Part shown: positions 49,279-57,825 of the stretch, piece after piece
Numbering within the stretch: position 1 is the stretch's first letter
How the letters are laid out: each line of letters starts with the position of its first letter
Source of the DNA: Aquincola tertiaricarbonis
GTDB lineage: Bacteria > Pseudomonadota > Gammaproteobacteria > Burkholderiales > Burkholderiaceae_C
Assembly (NCBI RefSeq): GCF_023573145.1
Contig: NZ_CP097635.1
Location: 868,001-932,000, forward strand
DNA length: 64,000 bases
Direction: 5' to 3'
Notes under the pieces: model-generated
Seen by the model: only the letters and a program-made list of their open reading frames with translations
What the model was told of the DNA's origin: nothing
Database searches by the model: none
Position numbers and translations under genes: made by a program

Positions 49279-50885
49279 TTCCAGATCTCCACGGCGTAAG
49301 GTGTCACCGGTTTGCTGTAGTCCACTTCCGTCGGCTGCCCAGAATCGCGGGTCTGAAGTTCAGGCGAAGGCGCCGCTGGTGGCGCCTTCGAGTTGCGGCG
49401 CGCCCGGCGTGCCGATCGCTCGGCTTGCTCCACGATCTGTCGTTGCGCACCGATGGCGCGGAAGACATGCTCTTCGGACACCCGGGGCACATGCGCCGCC
49501 CTGAGGGCTCGCACGGCGGCACGCTGCTCCCACAGCGTGATGCGAGGGCGCCGCAGGTCGGCGTAGTTCGCCTGCACATAGTTGCGCCCGTCGGCGCTGA
49601 CGAAGATCCTCGACAGGTCCTCGGGGTGGTAGCGCACCCTCACCCTCTGCCGCTGTTCGCGCCAGACGACGAACACGGGGTTCCAGTAGCGGATGTAGAA
49701 AATGGTCAGGCCATCGGCCTGGATCGAGCGGTGGGCCAGCGGCATGAAGTTGATCAGCAGCTTCATGGCCTCATCGGGCCCAGGCGCCAGTTGGCGCGGG
49801 GCACGCTGTTCAACCAGTGACTGCCATGCCGAGAAGGGGGTGGAGCGGAACAGGCCCCGATGCTCGCTGTGGTGGTAGCGCTCGCCGACTTCGAGGGCCA
49901 GCCAACGCTCGAATTCCTCCAAGGTCAGACAGGCGCGCTGTTCGGGCTTGCGCGCCTTGCGGCCGCGCGGCGAGTTGCCGGTGGCGCCGGGCAGACCCTT
50001 CAGCCGCTGCATCAGCGTGCGGTTCATGCGCTCGATGTGGCCGCCATAGTTCGGGCGGCCGACCGGCCGGTGGTCGAGCTCGATGCCGTACTGAGCGCAG
50101 CCCAGGCGAAGGGCGCGGCTGCGGAACTCGGCCGCGTTGTCCAGGTGCAGCCGCTGCGGTAGGCCGGCCATCGGCCAGTCGATCTGCAGCCCCAGGTGAG
50201 CCAGCCAGGCCGCCTTGGGCTGGACGATGCGGCTGACCAGGAGGGCCACGGTGCCGGCACCGGGCCGCTCCATGCCGATGAAGAAGGCCGGGACCGTGCG
50301 CGTGGCCAGATCGATGGCCACCGACAGCCAGGGGCGGCCGATGACCTTGCGGGTGAAGCGGTCGACGATGAGGACGTCGGCCTGGGTGTGGTCGATCTGC
50401 ACGATCTCCAACGGCCAGTCCGCTCCGAAGCTGCCGGGCGCGATTGCAGCGCCTGGGAGAGAGGCCAGATGCTGGAGTTCCTGGCCGCGGTGCGAACGCA
50501 GCCTGCGCGCCACCGTGTTGCGTGACGGCGCCACGAGACCATGTTCCGTGCAGCGCCGGCGAACCTCGTTGAAGGTGTCCAGCACGGGGTGTGCGAGCTC
50601 GCGCTGCCGCGGGAACCACTGTTCGACGACCGACGAGACGATCGCCTCGACCGCAGGCGCCAGCCGCCAGGGTTCGCCGCGGCGGCCTCCCGCGTCCGGT
50701 ACCAGCGCAGACGTTCTCGGATCCGCCAGAAATCGAGCACGAAGGCGATAGACCGTGGTCCAGTGGACACCCAGCAGTTGGCCCGCGCGCTCGGCCTGCT
50801 CGCGTCTCATGGGACCTCGGCCTAACGGCCTCAGCACGCGAGCGATCCGGACTTCACGTTCGCCGATCTCATGGGGCGACTGCAT
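49275..50885 (-). CDS. tniA: TniA DDE transposase
   Basis: 536-residue transposase. An N-terminal helix-turn-helix region (VHWTTVYRLRARFLAD) precedes the rve catalytic core, with the DDE residues in EIVQIDHTQADVLIVD, RLHLDNAAEFRSRAL and YGGHIERMNRTLMQ. The C-terminal Mu-type beta domain (YIRYWNPVFVVWREQRQRVR) is present. The start is ATG 50885, next to internal transposase-site repeats at 50910-50957, so TniA may repress its own promoter. No damage is seen. Confidence 0.94.
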   Translation of the reverse strand: MQSPHEIGEREVRIARVLRPLGRGPMRREQAERAGQLLGVHWTTVYRLRARFLADPRTSALVPDAGGRRGEPWRLAPAVEAIVSSVVEQWFPRQRELAHPVLDTFNEVRRRCTEHGLVAPSRNTVARRLRSHRGQELQHLASLPGAAIAPGSFGADWPLEIVQIDHTQADVLIVDRFTRKVIGRPWLSVAIDLATRTVPAFFIGMERPGAGTVALLVSRIVQPKAAWLAHLGLQIDWPMAGLPQRLHLDNAAEFRSRALRLGCAQYGIELDHRPVGRPNYGGHIERMNRTLMQRLKGLPGATGNSPRGRKARKPEQRACLTLEEFERWLALEVGERYHHSEHRGLFRSTPFSAWQSLVEQRAPRQLAPGPDEAMKLLINFMPLAHRSIQADGLTIFYIRYWNPVFVVWREQRQRVRVRYHPEDLSRIFVSADGRNYVQANYADLRRPRITLWEQRAAVRALRAAHVPRVSEEHVFRAIGAQRQIVEQAERSARRARRNSKAPPAAPSPELQTRDSGQPTEVDYSKPVTPYAVEIWK

Positions 50886-50909
50886 CCGTTCACCTCACAA
50901 ATGCGCCAG

Positions 50910-50957
50910 TAGCATGCTTCATGGACACGCCAAATGCAATAGCGAGGTTCGTGGACT
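50910..50957 (-). repeat. Two inner TniA-site repeats at the right end
   Basis: Read on the minus strand, 50957-50940 (AGTCCACGAACCTCGCTA) and 50926-50910 (GTCCATGAAGCATGCTA) match the terminal subrepeat consensus TCCRYGAACCSTGCTA with a few changes. They are in the same orientation as the terminal copies. Confidence 0.7.
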
Positions 50958-51050
50958 CGGTGTCGCGTGTTGTCGTCAACTCGCTACAGACAGCGAGAGG
51001 AGTTCAGAACCCGAATTTCCTTGTTGAATCAATGCCTTAGCCGCAAGTCT

Positions 51051-51099
51051 CGCTAGCACGGTTCGTGGACATGGCTAGCAGGGTTCGTGGATCTCAACA
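51051..51099 (-). repeat. TniABQ right terminal inverted repeat
   Basis: 49 bp. Read on the minus strand it begins TGTTGAGATCCACGAACCC and ends CCGTGCTAGCG, matching the left repeat with about 8 mismatches. Confidence 0.87.
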
Positions 51100-52259
51100 G
51101 CTGGTGACGGTGGCACAGGCCCAAGAACTGGTTCCCTGGGAGCGACTGGTCGTCCCCGAAGACGTCGATGGCTCGCGGGGCACCTTCCGTGCCCCGCGGG
51201 CCAGTTGCGCACTCGACGCCAGCAACGACTATCAGGCCGTGAACGCCTGGCTGTCGCTGCACGAGTCGGCAGCGACCCAGCGTGCCTACCGCAAGAAGGC
51301 CGAACGGCTGATCCTGTGGGCAATCGTCGAGCGCGGGCGGGCCTTGTCGTCGCTGACCACCGAGGACGCCATTGCCTACCGTGCATTTCTGCGTCATCCG
51401 AGCCCTCGCGCGCGCTGGGTCGGCGCGCCGCAGCCGAGGTCGTCGCCGGCGTGGCGTCCCTTCGCGGGTGACCTCTCGGCACGCTCGGCCGCGTACGCGC
51501 TATCGGTGCTCAATGCCCTGCACCGCTGGCTCATCGAGCAGCGCTATGTGCTGGCCAATCCGTTTGCCGGCGTCAAGGTGCGAGGCGGCCGGCCGGCGCA
51601 GCTCGACACGTCTCACGCCTTCGCCGAGCACGAGTGGAAGCTCGTCCGGGTGGTGGCCGATGGCCTGGAGTCGTCCTACGGCTGGAGCGAGCCAGCCGCG
51701 CAGCGGCTGCGGTTCATGCTGGACTTTGCTTATGCCACGGGCCTTCGAATCAGCGAGCTCGTGGGCGCGCTACTTGCCGCGATCGAAGCAGACGCACACG
51801 GCGACACCTGGATCCGGGTCGTCGGCAAGGGCCACAAGGCCGGCAAGGTCGTGCTGCCTCCGTTGGCCCGCGCCGCGCTCGATCGCTACCTCGTTCAACG
51901 GGGACTACCCTGACGCCCTCGAAGTGGCGTCCGTATACCCCACTGATTGGCAGCCTTGGCGATGATCGAAACCAGATCTCGTCGTGGCGCCTGTGGCGAG
52001 TGATGAAGCGGTTCTTCAGCACCGCAGCCGACGTCGTGGGGAAGGCACCCCGGCGCTGGCCGAGAAGCTGCGCCTGGCCACGCCGCATTGGACAAGGCAC
52101 ACGCACGCCACTCACCTGCTCCAAGGCGGCGCCCAGCTGACCACGGTGCGCGACAACCTGCGGCACGCCTCGCTGGCCACGACCTCGATGTACCTTCACA
52201 CCGACGATGCGCGGCGGGCCAAGCAGGTGACCGATCGGTTCGCAGCTCCGCGGTCGTAG
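51065..52259 (+). pseudogene. Tyrosine recombinase, truncated and frameshifted
   Basis: The open frame from GTG 51065 begins inside the transposon repeat, so the native N-terminus is lost. The core-binding domain (QRAYRKKAERLILWAIVERG) and the first catalytic Arg (YATGLRISELVGA) are in the first frame, which stops at 51913 after RYLVQRGLP. Homology moves to a second frame (TPSKWRPYTPLIGSLGDDRN to FSTAADVVG) and then a third (LAEKLRLATPHWTRHTHATH, LRHASLATTSMYLHTD), which carries the remaining His/Arg/Tyr residues. Two frameshifts plus the 5' truncation make it inactive. Confidence 0.85.
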
Positions 52260-52295
52260 CCTACAGTCGCCTCGCCTTCACACACCCTGCAAACC

Positions 52296-52880
52296 ATGCC
52301 GCCCATCACCTGCGATGCCTGCCATCAACCCGCGGACGACCACGATGTCGTGAACTACGGGTTGATGGAGGCCGGCTACCGGCGGCTCTGCGGCCGATGC
52401 TTCAACGAGGCCGCCGCCACCCGACTCGGGCTGCAGGGGTTCGAGCACGTGGCGTTCGAGCCCATCCGCATGCTCGACGGGCGCGGGGCGGAGCACGAGT
52501 TCCGGTTCCGCAACTGGCTGTGCGGCACCGGCTTGGCGATCGACGCGTTCGAGTTGCGCGATGGCGGCCCTGCCGGGTATCGGTTTCAGGTGATCGGGGA
52601 GCCAGACGACGACCCTCTGGAGTTGCTCGGCAAGCTCATTGTCAAGATGCGCCGTGCCTTGGCTCTCACCCACATCGAGGACACTGACCACGGACCGCAG
52701 GTGAACGATGGCTTGGTGCTACGAGGGACCGTCGACAGCGATCCCGACGAGGACAATCGTGTGCCGATGATCGTGATTGACGGCCGTGAGATCTCCTGGG
52801 ACGAGTTCGGACGGATGGTGGCGACCTTCGAGGGCTGGCAGTTCAAGCTGGAGTTTCGCGACCGGAGCGAAGAGGTCTGA
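52296..52880 (+). CDS. Unknown protein with N-terminal zinc-ribbon-like cysteines
   Basis: 194 residues. Four cysteines sit in ITCDACHQPAD and RRLCGRCFNEAA, a likely zinc site. The rest is acidic and soluble, with EFRFRNWLCGTGLAIDAFEL and a C-terminal IVIDGREISWDEFGRMVATF. No signal peptide or membrane segment is present. The family is not recognised. It sits 37 bp behind the broken recombinase on the same strand, so it probably came with the same mobile element. Length and codon use look like a real gene. Confidence 0.7.
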   Translation: MPPITCDACHQPADDHDVVNYGLMEAGYRRLCGRCFNEAAATRLGLQGFEHVAFEPIRMLDGRGAEHEFRFRNWLCGTGLAIDAFELRDGGPAGYRFQVIGEPDDDPLELLGKLIVKMRRALALTHIEDTDHGPQVNDGLVLRGTVDSDPDEDNRVPMIVIDGREISWDEFGRMVATFEGWQFKLEFRDRSEEV

Positions 52881-52935
52881 CCGGGCCGAACGCGTAAGTC
52901 AGCGGGATCCGGCATCGCACGGGTGCCCGAGACGA

Positions 52936-52956
52936 AGCGCACCAATCAGCACGAAA
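52936..52956 (+). repeat. 21-bp direct repeat, copy 1
   Basis: Begins AGCGCACCAATCAGCACG. It matches 53021-53041 with one mismatch, with the copies 85 bp apart start to start. Confidence 0.75.
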
Positions 52957-53020
52957 AATCTGCAGATCTCGGAAGAGCCGGAATTGTAAGTGCTTGTCGT
53001 GCAACGGGTTCTCAGATCAC

Positions 53021-53041
53021 AGCGCACCAATCTGCACGAAA
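53021..53041 (+). repeat. 21-bp direct repeat, copy 2
   Basis: Begins AGCGCACCAATCTGCACG, one mismatch from 52936-52956. It may be part of a transposon or island end. Confidence 0.75.
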
Positions 53042-53197
53042 GGTACGACTACCCCATCCACCACCTCCAGTTTCTGATTCCACCTTAACAAGGTGTCCTG
53101 GAAACCGGCAGCAGCCCATCGGCAGTCAACGCCAGGTCGCCTCGAGCGCTTGTCCATCGAATGCGAAACGAGCGCGCAGCCGACTGCAACCGCCCTG

Positions 53198-53845
53198 CTA
53201 GGCGTCGACGAGAACGACATGCATATACCTCGGGCCATGGGCGCCCAGCACCAGGCTTCCCTCGATGTCGGTCGTGCCGCTGGCCCCCGTGATGAGGTTC
53301 ACGTTGCGGGGCATCGGCTGGCCAGCAACCAGCGTCGCGTAGTCTTCAAGGTAGGCCAGGAGATCGGCCTTGCGAAGCAGCACGATGTGATGCAGCGGAA
53401 GGAAATTCGCCAGCACCGCCGTGTCGGCCCCGGAATGGAAGACCAGCGAGCCGGTCTCGGCAATACCCCACCGCGCCATGCCGATCGCGGCCACTTCGTC
53501 AGAGGCGACGCGGTCGCGCACCGCGAACCCCGACCAGTCGAGCGAACGCAGCAGCGCAAGCGGCTGGAGAGCGATGGCCTTCGGCAGATCGCGTGCGCGA
53601 AGGTACCTGGCCACGGCCTCAGGCAATGCGGCTGTCGATTCGATGCGCTCAGCCGTCGCGGCCACCTTGGGCGAGGTGACACGCGCAATGAAGGCTTCCG
53701 CCAACGAGCTTGCGAGGAGCCTGGGCCGCGTTGACGGCAGGTCCGCCAGCAGCGTCGCGGCAGCGCTGGCAACGCTTGCCGGATCGATGCTTCGGCGACC
53801 GAGCGCAGCGCGGACGCGGCCCAGAATGTCGTCACGTGCCGTCAC
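53198..53845 (-). CDS. lutC: LutC, lactate utilisation protein (LUD domain)
   Basis: 215 residues from GTG 53845, chosen because GGAGGCAGAA precedes it and GTGA overlaps the lutB stop. It is a LUD-domain protein and the third subunit of the LutABC L-lactate oxidase complex that makes pyruvate. Typical sequence: GMARWGIAETGSLVFHSGAD, FLPLHHIVLLRKADL and NVNLITGASGTTDIEGSLVL. It is the last gene of the lldP-lutABC cluster and the first core-like gene next to the island. Confidence 0.92.
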   Translation of the reverse strand: MTARDDILGRVRAALGRRSIDPASVASAAATLLADLPSTRPRLLASSLAEAFIARVTSPKVAATAERIESTAALPEAVARYLRARDLPKAIALQPLALLRSLDWSGFAVRDRVASDEVAAIGMARWGIAETGSLVFHSGADTAVLANFLPLHHIVLLRKADLLAYLEDYATLVAGQPMPRNVNLITGASGTTDIEGSLVLGAHGPRYMHVVLVDA

Positions 53846-55269
53846 TTCTGCCTCCCCTCGCCGCTGGCGTAGCGGGCCATGAAGGTGCGGCCCTCGGGCG
53901 CCGGAAAGTCCCTGTGCTCCGTCCACGCGCCGAGACCGGGCATGCTGCGGATCCGTCCCCCACGGCCGAACAAACGCATCGCGCGAACTGCGACCGAGGC
54001 GCCCAGCTTGTACAGCCACGGGCGCGACGCGACAAACGTGAAGATCCCCATCCCAAACCGCATCGCCGCCGGTTCCAGCCCCTCGCGCCACGAGCGGTCG
54101 CGCCAGCCGCGCAGCAAGGTCGGCAGCGGAATGTCCACTGGGCAGACCTCCTGGCACTTGCCATTGAGGGTGCACGCGTGCGGCAGGTCGCGGGTCTGCT
54201 CCAGACCGTCGAAGACCGGGGTGAGCACGGCCCCCATCGGCCCGGGGTAGGTGCCACCGTAGGCATGCCCGCCCATCTGTCGGAACACCACGCAGTGGTT
54301 CATGCAGGCGCCGCAGCGGATGCAGCGCAGCATCTCGCGCAACCCGGCCTCGGCGAGCATCTTCGTGCGGCCGTTGTCGACCAGCACGATGTGGAATTCC
54401 TCAGGGCCGTCCAGGTCGCCGGGCTTCTTGGGTCCGCAATGGAAGGTGGTGTACTGCGTGACGTCGGCGCCCGTGGCCGAGCGCACCAGCAGGCGCAGCA
54501 GCGCGAACGCGTGCGGCAGGCTCGGCACGAGCTTCTCGATGCCGGCGGTGACGATGTGCATGCGCGGCGGCGATGTCGTCAGCTCGGCATTGCCCTCGTT
54601 GGTCACGGTGCAGGTCGCCCCGGTGTCGGCGAGCAAAAAATTGGCGCCCGAGATCGACACGTCAGCGCTCAGGAACTTGTCGCGCAACTCGCGGCGGGCG
54701 CTGTCGACCATCGCCTCGATCGTCTCCTCGGTGTGCGGGACACGATGCGCCTGCTTGAACATCTCCGACACCTGCTCGCGCGTGCGGTGCATCGACGGCC
54801 AGACGATGTGCGACGGCCGATCGCCTCCGAGTTGCACGATGTGCTCGGCCAGATCGGTTTCGACGCGCTCGATGCCGGCCGCGTCCAGCGCATGCGGCAG
54901 GCCGATCTCTTCGCCGAGCATCGACTTCACGCGCGTGACCCGCTTTGCGTTGGCCTTGCGGCACAGGTCAACGACGATGCGCGAGGCTTCGTCAGCCGTC
55001 GACGCCCAGTGCACCTGGGCGCCGGAGGCGATCGCGTTGCGTTCGAACTCGAGCAGGTAGTGGTCGAAGTGCTCGATGACGTGGTCTTTGATCCGCTTGC
55101 CGCGGTCGCGGGCGGCGTCGAACTGCGGGAAGGCCGCCAGCGCGGCGGCGCGCTTGCGCTCGGCCGTGCCGGTCGTGCGGTCGATCGCGAGCTTGAGCTT
55201 CGGATCGCTCAGCGCGACGTCCGCACGCGCGCGGAAGGACAGGATGGAGGTGTGCATGGTCTCGCTCAT
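53842..55269 (-). CDS. lutB: LutB, iron-sulfur lactate oxidation subunit
   Basis: 475 residues. An N-terminal LUD domain (GANFLLADTGATCTVTNEGN) is followed by a ferredoxin-like pair of 4Fe-4S clusters (MLRCIRCGACMNHC and CTLNGKCQEVCPVDIPLP). This is the electron-transfer subunit of LutABC. Start ATG 55269 overlaps lutA by 4 nt and has GAAGGA upstream; the longer open frame to 55506 is not native. All cluster cysteines are present. Confidence 0.94.
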   Translation of the reverse strand: MSETMHTSILSFRARADVALSDPKLKLAIDRTTGTAERKRAAALAAFPQFDAARDRGKRIKDHVIEHFDHYLLEFERNAIASGAQVHWASTADEASRIVVDLCRKANAKRVTRVKSMLGEEIGLPHALDAAGIERVETDLAEHIVQLGGDRPSHIVWPSMHRTREQVSEMFKQAHRVPHTEETIEAMVDSARRELRDKFLSADVSISGANFLLADTGATCTVTNEGNAELTTSPPRMHIVTAGIEKLVPSLPHAFALLRLLVRSATGADVTQYTTFHCGPKKPGDLDGPEEFHIVLVDNGRTKMLAEAGLREMLRCIRCGACMNHCVVFRQMGGHAYGGTYPGPMGAVLTPVFDGLEQTRDLPHACTLNGKCQEVCPVDIPLPTLLRGWRDRSWREGLEPAAMRFGMGIFTFVASRPWLYKLGASVAVRAMRLFGRGGRIRSMPGLGAWTEHRDFPAPEGRTFMARYASGEGRQK

Positions 55270-56054
55270 TCCTTCTCGCCGATCGAAGGCGCATCGGCCA
55301 TGCCGGCCAGCACCTCGGCGGCGTGGTAGACGCGCACCGGCGAACCGTTGCGCTGCAGCTTGCCGGCCATGTTCACAAGGCAGCCCAGATCGCCGCCGAG
55401 CAGCAGGCGGGCGCCGCTGCGGTCGATCGCGGCGGCCTTCTCCGACACCACGGCGTTGGAGATCGCCGGGTACTTGACGCAGAACGTGCCGCCGAAGCCG
55501 CAGCACACGTCGTTGCCTTCGAGCGGTTTCAGCTCCAGGCCGCCGACCGTGCCGAGCAGCGCGCGCGGCTGTTCGTAGACACCCAGTTCACGCAGGCCGG
55601 AGCAGCTGTCGTGGTAGGTGGCGGTGGTCGCGAGTGTCACGCCGCTCGGCTTGAAGTGCATCACGTCGACGAGAAAGCTCATCAACTCGAACGTGCGCTC
55701 ACCGAGCCGGCGCGCGCGCTCGGCCCAGGCCGCATCGTCGGCCAGCGCCTCGGGGTAATGTGCGCGTGTCATGCCGACGCAGGAGCCCGAAGGCGCGACC
55801 ACGTAGTCGTAGGGCTCGAAGATCTCGATGAAGCGGCGCGCCAGCTTGGCCGCATCGCGGGTGTCACCACTGTTGAAGGCCGGCTGCCCGCAGCAGGTCT
55901 GCTGCGCCGGCACCTCGACCTGGCAGCCGGCGTCTTGCAGCAGCTTGAGTGTCGCGAAGCCGACGCTGGGGCGGATCGCGTCGGCCAGGCAGGTGACGAA
56001 GAGCGCCACCCGGGGGGGCGTCGACGGCTTGAGCGGACCGCGGGAATCAGTCAT
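55266..56054 (-). CDS. lutA: LutA, CCG-domain Fe-S subunit of lactate oxidase
   Basis: 262 residues with two cysteine-rich CCG domains, seen as AQQTCCGQPAFNSGDTRDA and NDVCCGFGGTFCVKYPAIS, plus VAPSGSCVGM. These bind Fe-S clusters in the GlpC/HdrD/LutA family. It is cytosolic or membrane-associated in LutABC. It lies 27 bp after lldP and overlaps lutB. Confidence 0.94.
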   Translation of the reverse strand: MTDSRGPLKPSTPPRVALFVTCLADAIRPSVGFATLKLLQDAGCQVEVPAQQTCCGQPAFNSGDTRDAAKLARRFIEIFEPYDYVVAPSGSCVGMTRAHYPEALADDAAWAERARRLGERTFELMSFLVDVMHFKPSGVTLATTATYHDSCSGLRELGVYEQPRALLGTVGGLELKPLEGNDVCCGFGGTFCVKYPAISNAVVSEKAAAIDRSGARLLLGGDLGCLVNMAGKLQRNGSPVRVYHAAEVLAGMADAPSIGEKE

Positions 56055-56081
56055 GGGAATTCTTTCGGTTCGGGCAGCGCA

Positions 56082-57782
56082 TCACGGCAGTTTCACACCG
56101 AGCAGCGGATCGCCCCAATTCACCACATGCATCGCCACCATGGCCAGCGCTCCGACGAGCGCAACATAGTAGATCGTCGGAATGATCGTGCGGCGCAGGA
56201 TCTGGCCCTCGCGCCCCATCACGCCGACCGTCGCCGAGGCGGCCACCACGTTGTGGATCGCGATCATGTTGCCCGCTGCCGCGCCGATGGATTGCGCCGC
56301 GACCATCGTCGCCCCGCTCACGCCGAGGGCTTGAGCCACGCTGTACTGGTACTGGCTGAGCATCAGGTTCGAGACGGTGTTGGAGCCGGCCAGGAAGGCG
56401 CCGAGCGCACCCACCGTCGGCGCGAACACCGGATAGACGTCACCTACCGATGCAGCGACCCAGCGGGCCATCGAGATCGGCATGCTGGCGAGCTCGTTGG
56501 CGTTGACGCCCGACTGGATCATGATGCGCACCATCGGCACGGTGAACAGCAGCACGAAGCCGGCACCGAGCAGGGTGCCGCCGGACTCGCGCGTGGCCTT
56601 CACGAAGTCGGACATGTGCATGCGGTGCAGCAGGATCGTGAGCAGGCAGACGAAGACCAGAATGCCGCCGGGCAGGTACAGCGGCTGGAAGTTGCCACTG
56701 ATGCCGGCCTCGCCGAGGATGTCCTTCACGCCGACACTCACCGACAGCAGCCAGGCCTTGAAGTCGGGCATGGTGCGGCTGAGCACCAGGATCAGCGCCA
56801 GCAGCAGGTAGGGCACCCAGGCGAGGACGATCGGGATCTGCTTCGTGGCATGGTCGACCTTCATCTGGATGCTGCCCATCCACTCCTCCGGCCACTCCTT
56901 CGGGTCGGCGAAGTCCCAGGTCTTCTTCGGCACGAGAAAGCCGGCGCGCGCGGCCAGCGTCGCCAGCGCCAGGCCCAGCAGGCCACCCAGCAGCGAGGGG
57001 AACTCAGGCCCGAGAAAACGCCCGGCCAGCCCGTACGGGATCGTGAAAGCGAACGCCGAGAACAGCGCAAACGGCACCGCCGGCAGCGCCTCGGACCACG
57101 AGCGGTTGCGGCCGAAGAAGCGGGTCATGAAGAACACCAGGAACACCGGGATCAGCGTGCCGGCGATGGCGTGGCCGAGTGCCACCCGCTCCACGATCAG
57201 GTTGAAGAAATCGGGCCAGCCCTGACCTTGAGCCACCAGCGCCTGTGTCATCGACTCGCGCTGCAGCCCGCCCTGCACACCGACGAGCAGCGGCGTGCCG
57301 ACCGCGCCGAAGGACACCGGCGTGGACTGGATGATCATGCCGAACATCACCGCCGACAGCGCCGGAAAGCCAACCGCCACCATCAGCGGGCCGGCCACTG
57401 CTGCCGGTGTGCCGAAGCCAGAGGCGCCTTCGATGAAGCAGCCGAACAGCCAGGCGATCAGGATCACCTGGATGCGGCGATCCGGGCTGATGCGTGCGAA
57501 GCCGCTGCGGATGCTGGCGATGCCGCCCGAGTGCTTGAGCGTGTTCAGCAGCAGCAGCGCGCCGAAGATGATCCACAGCACCTGCACCGTGATGATGATC
57601 CCTTCCAGCGTCGCCGCGAGGACGCGGTTGAAGCTCACACCCCAGGCCGTCAGCGCGATGAGGGCGGTGACGACATAGACCAGCGGCATCGCGCGCTTGG
57701 CCGACCAGCCGAGGCCGACCAGCAGCACGCCCGACAGGGCGATCGGGGTGAATGCCAACAGGGCTTGCAGGCCGAGTTCCAT
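56082..57782 (-). CDS. lldP: L-lactate permease LldP
   Basis: 566-residue membrane protein with about 14 helices, the LctP family that imports lactate (and glycolate) with protons. Signature segments: AWLFGCFIEGASGFGTPAAV, TPVSFGAVGTPLLVGVQGGL and SQYQYSVAQALGVSGATMVA. The length fits the family. It heads the lut operon and lies 43 bp downstream of pntB. No LldR/LutR-type regulator is visible in the window. Confidence 0.95.
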   Translation of the reverse strand: MELGLQALLAFTPIALSGVLLVGLGWSAKRAMPLVYVVTALIALTAWGVSFNRVLAATLEGIIITVQVLWIIFGALLLLNTLKHSGGIASIRSGFARISPDRRIQVILIAWLFGCFIEGASGFGTPAAVAGPLMVAVGFPALSAVMFGMIIQSTPVSFGAVGTPLLVGVQGGLQRESMTQALVAQGQGWPDFFNLIVERVALGHAIAGTLIPVFLVFFMTRFFGRNRSWSEALPAVPFALFSAFAFTIPYGLAGRFLGPEFPSLLGGLLGLALATLAARAGFLVPKKTWDFADPKEWPEEWMGSIQMKVDHATKQIPIVLAWVPYLLLALILVLSRTMPDFKAWLLSVSVGVKDILGEAGISGNFQPLYLPGGILVFVCLLTILLHRMHMSDFVKATRESGGTLLGAGFVLLFTVPMVRIMIQSGVNANELASMPISMARWVAASVGDVYPVFAPTVGALGAFLAGSNTVSNLMLSQYQYSVAQALGVSGATMVAAQSIGAAAGNMIAIHNVVAASATVGVMGREGQILRRTIIPTIYYVALVGALAMVAMHVVNWGDPLLGVKLP

Positions 57783-57825
57783 GGGGTGTCTCCTTGAAAT
57801 GGTTTGGATGCGTGGCTCGGCCGGC

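Larger units (their letters stand above)
47852..51099. mobile_element. Compact TniABQ transposon
   Basis: A 3.25-kb element bounded by 49-bp inverted repeats beginning TGTTGAGATCC and carrying only tniA, tniB and tniQ, all leftward. There is no resolvase, integron or resistance cargo. Each end contains two 21-bp subrepeats, and the right end has two more inside. This resembles Tn7 and Tn5053-family ends, where multiple transposase sites occur. No 5-bp target duplication flanks it (CCCGC against GCTGG), so one flank has probably been rearranged. Confidence 0.85.
52881..53197. other. Intergenic stretch at the accessory/core border
   Basis: 317 bp with no coding frame of note. It contains the two 21-bp direct repeats listed separately and no clear terminator. 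The lactate cluster begins at 53198. Confidence 0.6.

Noticed and set aside
47852..51099. Full Tn7-like element with TnsD/TnsE or CRISPR guidance
   Set aside because: Only TniA, TniB and a short TniQ are present; no cas genes, repeats or TnsD-size protein are seen.
55323..57797. 824-codon plus-strand open frame
   Set aside because: Antisense of lutA and lldP, low-complexity His/Arg/Gln composition.
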